This document shows, in pieces, positions 39,839 to 42,422 of a DNA stretch of 42,422 nt. The stretch covers positions 1-42,422 of the forward strand of contig JAXHUH010000179.1 in assembly GCA_034211175.1 (NCBI GenBank), written 5' to 3'. The number at the start of each line of letters is the position of its first letter. Within the stretch, counting starts at the first letter, position 1. The notes under the pieces were generated by a model. That model did not search any database. It was not told where the DNA came from and saw nothing but the letters and a program-made list of their open reading frames with translations. This stretch comes from JAXHUH01 sp034211175 (GTDB taxonomy: Bacteria > Actinomycetota > Acidimicrobiia > Acidimicrobiales > CAIXPF01). The translations under genes and the position numbers were made by a program.

Positions 39839-40293
39839 GCGTCGGAGCCGGTGTCGGCGTCCGGATCGGCGACGAGGGACAACACGAAGTCGACCAGGTC
39901 GACCCGCGGGAGCTCCCGGGCCTCGTCCAGGGTGAACCAGGCGACGGCGTCGGTCGTGCCGTCGACCTCGCTGCGCAGCTCGCCGGTGACGTCGCCGGTC
40001 TCGTGGACGATCCCGATCATGTGGCCCGCCTCACCCGAGACGGCCTCGTCGGCGGCATACCAGCGGGAGAACACCCCGACGACGGCGCCGATCGTGGCGG
40101 TCAGGCCCGTCTCCTCCTCGAGCTCGCGGGCAGCCGTCTCGGCCGGGTGCTCGCCCCACTCCATCCCCCCACCGGGCATCGTCCACCGGCCCGAGTCGGG
40201 ATGGCTCTCGTGGACGAAGCGGGTGAGCAGGATCCGCTGCCGGTCGTCGCGGCACACCACGTACGCAGCGGCTCGGCGCCACTCGACCTCCAT
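39823..40293 (-). CDS. NUDIX hydrolase
   Basis: A 156-aa nucleoside-diphosphate-X hydrolase. The NUDIX box G-x5-E-x7-R-E-L-x-E-E-x-G-L is complete at 42-64 (GGMEWGEHPAETAARELEEE, TGL). The strand GRWTMPGGG precedes it. It cleaves a nucleotide diphosphate derivative, with Mg or Mn bound by the box glutamates; the substrate is not predictable. ATG 40293 has GGGAGG upstream. It is 48 nt downstream of dapE and probably shares its transcript. Confidence 0.88.
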   Translation of the reverse strand: MEVEWRRAAAYVVCRDDRQRILLTRFVHESHPDSGRWTMPGGGMEWGEHPAETAARELEEETGLTATIGAVVGVFSRWYAADEAVSGEAGHMIGIVHETGDVTGELRSEVDGTTDAVAWFTLDEARELPRVDLVDFVLSLVADPDADTGSDAQAPG

Positions 40294-40341
40294 TGCCTCT
40301 CCCTCCCCGTTGCCAGCCGGACCGTCGGCGGAGGCCCCCGG

Positions 40342-41433
40342 TCACCAACCGGTGCGGAGCAGATCGCCCACCGCAGCCGATACCCGGTCGAGCTCGTGGC
40401 GCTCGACCCGCTCGTCCGCGGTGTGGGCCAGGGTCGGGTCTCCGGGGCCGAGGTTGGCCGCCGGGATGCCGATGGCGGCGAAGCGGGCGACGTCGGTCCA
40501 GCCGAGCTTGGCCCGCACGGTCAGGTCGTTGCGCCCGACGAGCGCGGCCAATGCGGGATGGTCGAGGCCCGGCGCCGCCGCCGGCACGCTCTCGGTCCGC
40601 TCCACCCGATCGTCCGGGCCCAGGTGGGGCGCCAGCAGCCCGAGCACGTGGTCGAGCGCCTCGTCCTCGCTGCGGTCGGGGGCGAAGCGGTGGTTCACGA
40701 GCACCGACGCGACATCGGGCACGACGTTCGTCGCCACCCCGCCGGTGACCTCCACCGCCTGGAGGGCTTCGCGGTACTCGCACCCGTCGATCACCGGGCG
40801 GCGTGCCTCGTAGCCCTCGAACACGCTGAGCACCGGGCCGAGGCGGTGCACCGCGTTGGTGCCCATCCACGCTCGCGCCGTGTGGGCACGGCGGCCGGCC
40901 ATCGTCACCCGCACCCGCAACGTGCCCTGGCAGCCGGCCTCGAGCGTCGCCCCCGTCGGCTCCCCGAGCAGGGCGACGTCGCCGGCGAGGAGCTCGGGAC
41001 GGTCGCGCACGAGGGCCCCGAGCCCGCTGTGGACCGACGCGACCTCCTCACACGCGTAGAACACGGCGGTCACGTCGACCGCGAGCCCGTCGCGGCACAG
41101 CGCGTCGAGCATCACCGCGAGCCCGGCCTTCATGTCGGCCGACCCGAGGCCCCACAGCACGTCGCCGTCGACGCGGGCCGTTGCGTTGTCGTGGGGCGGG
41201 ACCGTGTCGAGGTGCCCGGCGAGCACCACCCGCCGGGCGGCACCACGCTGCGTGCGGGCCACGACGTTGTCGCCGACCCGGTCGACGGTCAGCCCGTCGA
41301 TGCCGCGGCACCACGCCTCGACGAGGTCGGCGAGCACGGCCTCGTCGTGGCTGACCGACGGGACGTCGACGAGGCGCGCCGTGAGCGTGAGCAGGTCGGC
41401 GGCCTCGAGGCCGGGGACGACGGGGAACGCCAC
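40342..41433 (-). CDS. dapE: Succinyl-diaminopimelate desuccinylase
   Basis: A 363-aa M20 zinc peptidase-like enzyme that removes succinate from N-succinyl-L,L-diaminopimelate in the lysine and peptidoglycan pathway. Metal and catalytic residues are His74 and Asp76 (GHLDTVPP), Asp100 (GLGSADMKAGLAV), Glu129-Glu130 (ACEEVAS), Glu in LGEPTG and a C-terminal His in LAHTADERV. GTG 41433 lies 11 nt after the dapD stop; its ribosome site is poor, so coupling to dapD is likely. The adjacent dapD supports the desuccinylase assignment over other M20 enzymes. Confidence 0.92.
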   Translation of the reverse strand: MAFPVVPGLEAADLLTLTARLVDVPSVSHDEAVLADLVEAWCRGIDGLTVDRVGDNVVARTQRGAARRVVLAGHLDTVPPHDNATARVDGDVLWGLGSADMKAGLAVMLDALCRDGLAVDVTAVFYACEEVASVHSGLGALVRDRPELLAGDVALLGEPTGATLEAGCQGTLRVRVTMAGRRAHTARAWMGTNAVHRLGPVLSVFEGYEARRPVIDGCEYREALQAVEVTGGVATNVVPDVASVLVNHRFAPDRSEDEALDHVLGLLAPHLGPDDRVERTESVPAAAPGLDHPALAALVGRNDLTVRAKLGWTDVARFAAIGIPAANLGPGDPTLAHTADERVERHELDRVSAAVGDLLRTGW

Positions 41434-41444
41434 GTCCGCGCCGC

Positions 41445-42269
<825 letters not shown>

Positions 42270-42275
42270 GGCGAC

Positions 42276-42281
42276 AACGTA
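42276..42281 (-). promoter_or_regulatory. Leaderless -10 of dapD
   Basis: TACGTT (minus strand) ends exactly 6 nt before ATG 42269. There is no ribosome site. Confidence 0.6.
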
Positions 42282-42336
42282 ACGCGCCCGGACGACCGCC
42301 CTGTTCAGCCCGGCGCGGGCCGCGGCGAGCGGCCGC

Positions 42337-42422
42337 TCAGCGTGGTGCGCCCGGCGGGGGCGGTCCACCGCCCGGCGGCGGCGGTGCGGGTGTGCCGCGA
42401 CGGTCGTCGTCGTCCTCGTGGC
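42337..42422 (-). CDS. C-terminal end of an unknown gene (partial)
   Basis: One minus-strand frame entering from the right edge encodes an acidic then proline/glycine-rich tail (HEDDDDRRGTPAP, then PPPGGGPPPPGAPR) and stops at 42337. Such tails are common at the C-termini of actinobacterial membrane or cell-wall proteins. With only 27 residues, product and even reality of the gene are uncertain. It would end 67 nt upstream of dapD. Confidence 0.45.
   Translation of the reverse strand, partial: HEDDDDRRGTPAPPPPGGGPPPPGAPR

Overview
The window is chromosomal DNA from a very GC-rich actinobacterium. GC-ending codons dominate every gene. Features that point to Actinomycetota are the nrdR / LysM protein / lexA block with actinobacterial SOS boxes, a B12-dependent ribonucleotide reductase, the succinylase branch of diaminopimelate synthesis, and many genes whose start codon lies 6-7 nt downstream of a TANNNT hexamer (leaderless transcripts). 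The class Acidimicrobiia is a guess from the gene mix. I see no tRNA, rRNA, CRISPR, insertion sequence or prophage.

Layout. 1-2700: a large secreted phosphodiesterase (phytase-like propeller carrying a GDPD barrel) behind a PhoP-type box. 2770-4000: two GNAT acetyltransferases. 4129-7586: a TPP-riboswitch operon for uptake of thiamine or its pyrimidine precursor (thiamine-binding protein, permease, binding lipoprotein, ATPase). 7760-9379: a chemoreceptor. 9460-13736: amidohydrolase, manA, a DAO/ThiO-like oxidase and a methyltransferase. 13788-18088: a coupled operon of DUF485-like subunit, sodium/solute symporter, LytS-type kinase and LytTR regulator. 18247-21030: a small membrane protein, then a second symporter pair (DUF4212 plus a frame-broken large subunit). 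21283-23891: an ECF sigma factor coupled to a SnoaL-like gene, divergent from a site-2 protease with CBS domains. 23931-26824: two potassium channels with RCK domains. 26968-31641: a DUF6356-like protein, a LysR regulator, a small membrane protein, a luciferase-like oxidoreductase and a Baeyer-Villiger type monooxygenase. 31855-38207: nrdJ, a RibD/DHFR-like reductase, nrdR, a LysM division inhibitor candidate and lexA. 38307-42422: an Ldh-type dehydrogenase, an SRPBCC protein, a NUDIX hydrolase, dapE, dapD and the tail of a further gene.

How the parts work together. The thiamine operon is a complete vitamin-salvage unit. The symporter and two-component operon looks like a carboxylate-sensing and uptake unit. 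NrdR encoded at 36189-36740 probably represses nrdJ through two boxes set 42 bp apart at the nrdJ promoter. LexA probably represses itself and the LysM gene through three SOS boxes in their shared promoter region. Most convergent gene pairs are separated by strong hairpins, one of which has its 5' arm present in three tandem copies.

The observations most worth checking are the permuted GDPD order inside a phytase-like protein, the NrdR-box arrangement, the repeated SOS-box/-10 module, the tripled terminator arm, and the ECF sigma / SnoaL / site-2 protease cluster. Two genes carry an apparent single-base deletion, which may be real or a sequence error. I did not find an obviously new multi-gene defence or mobile system.
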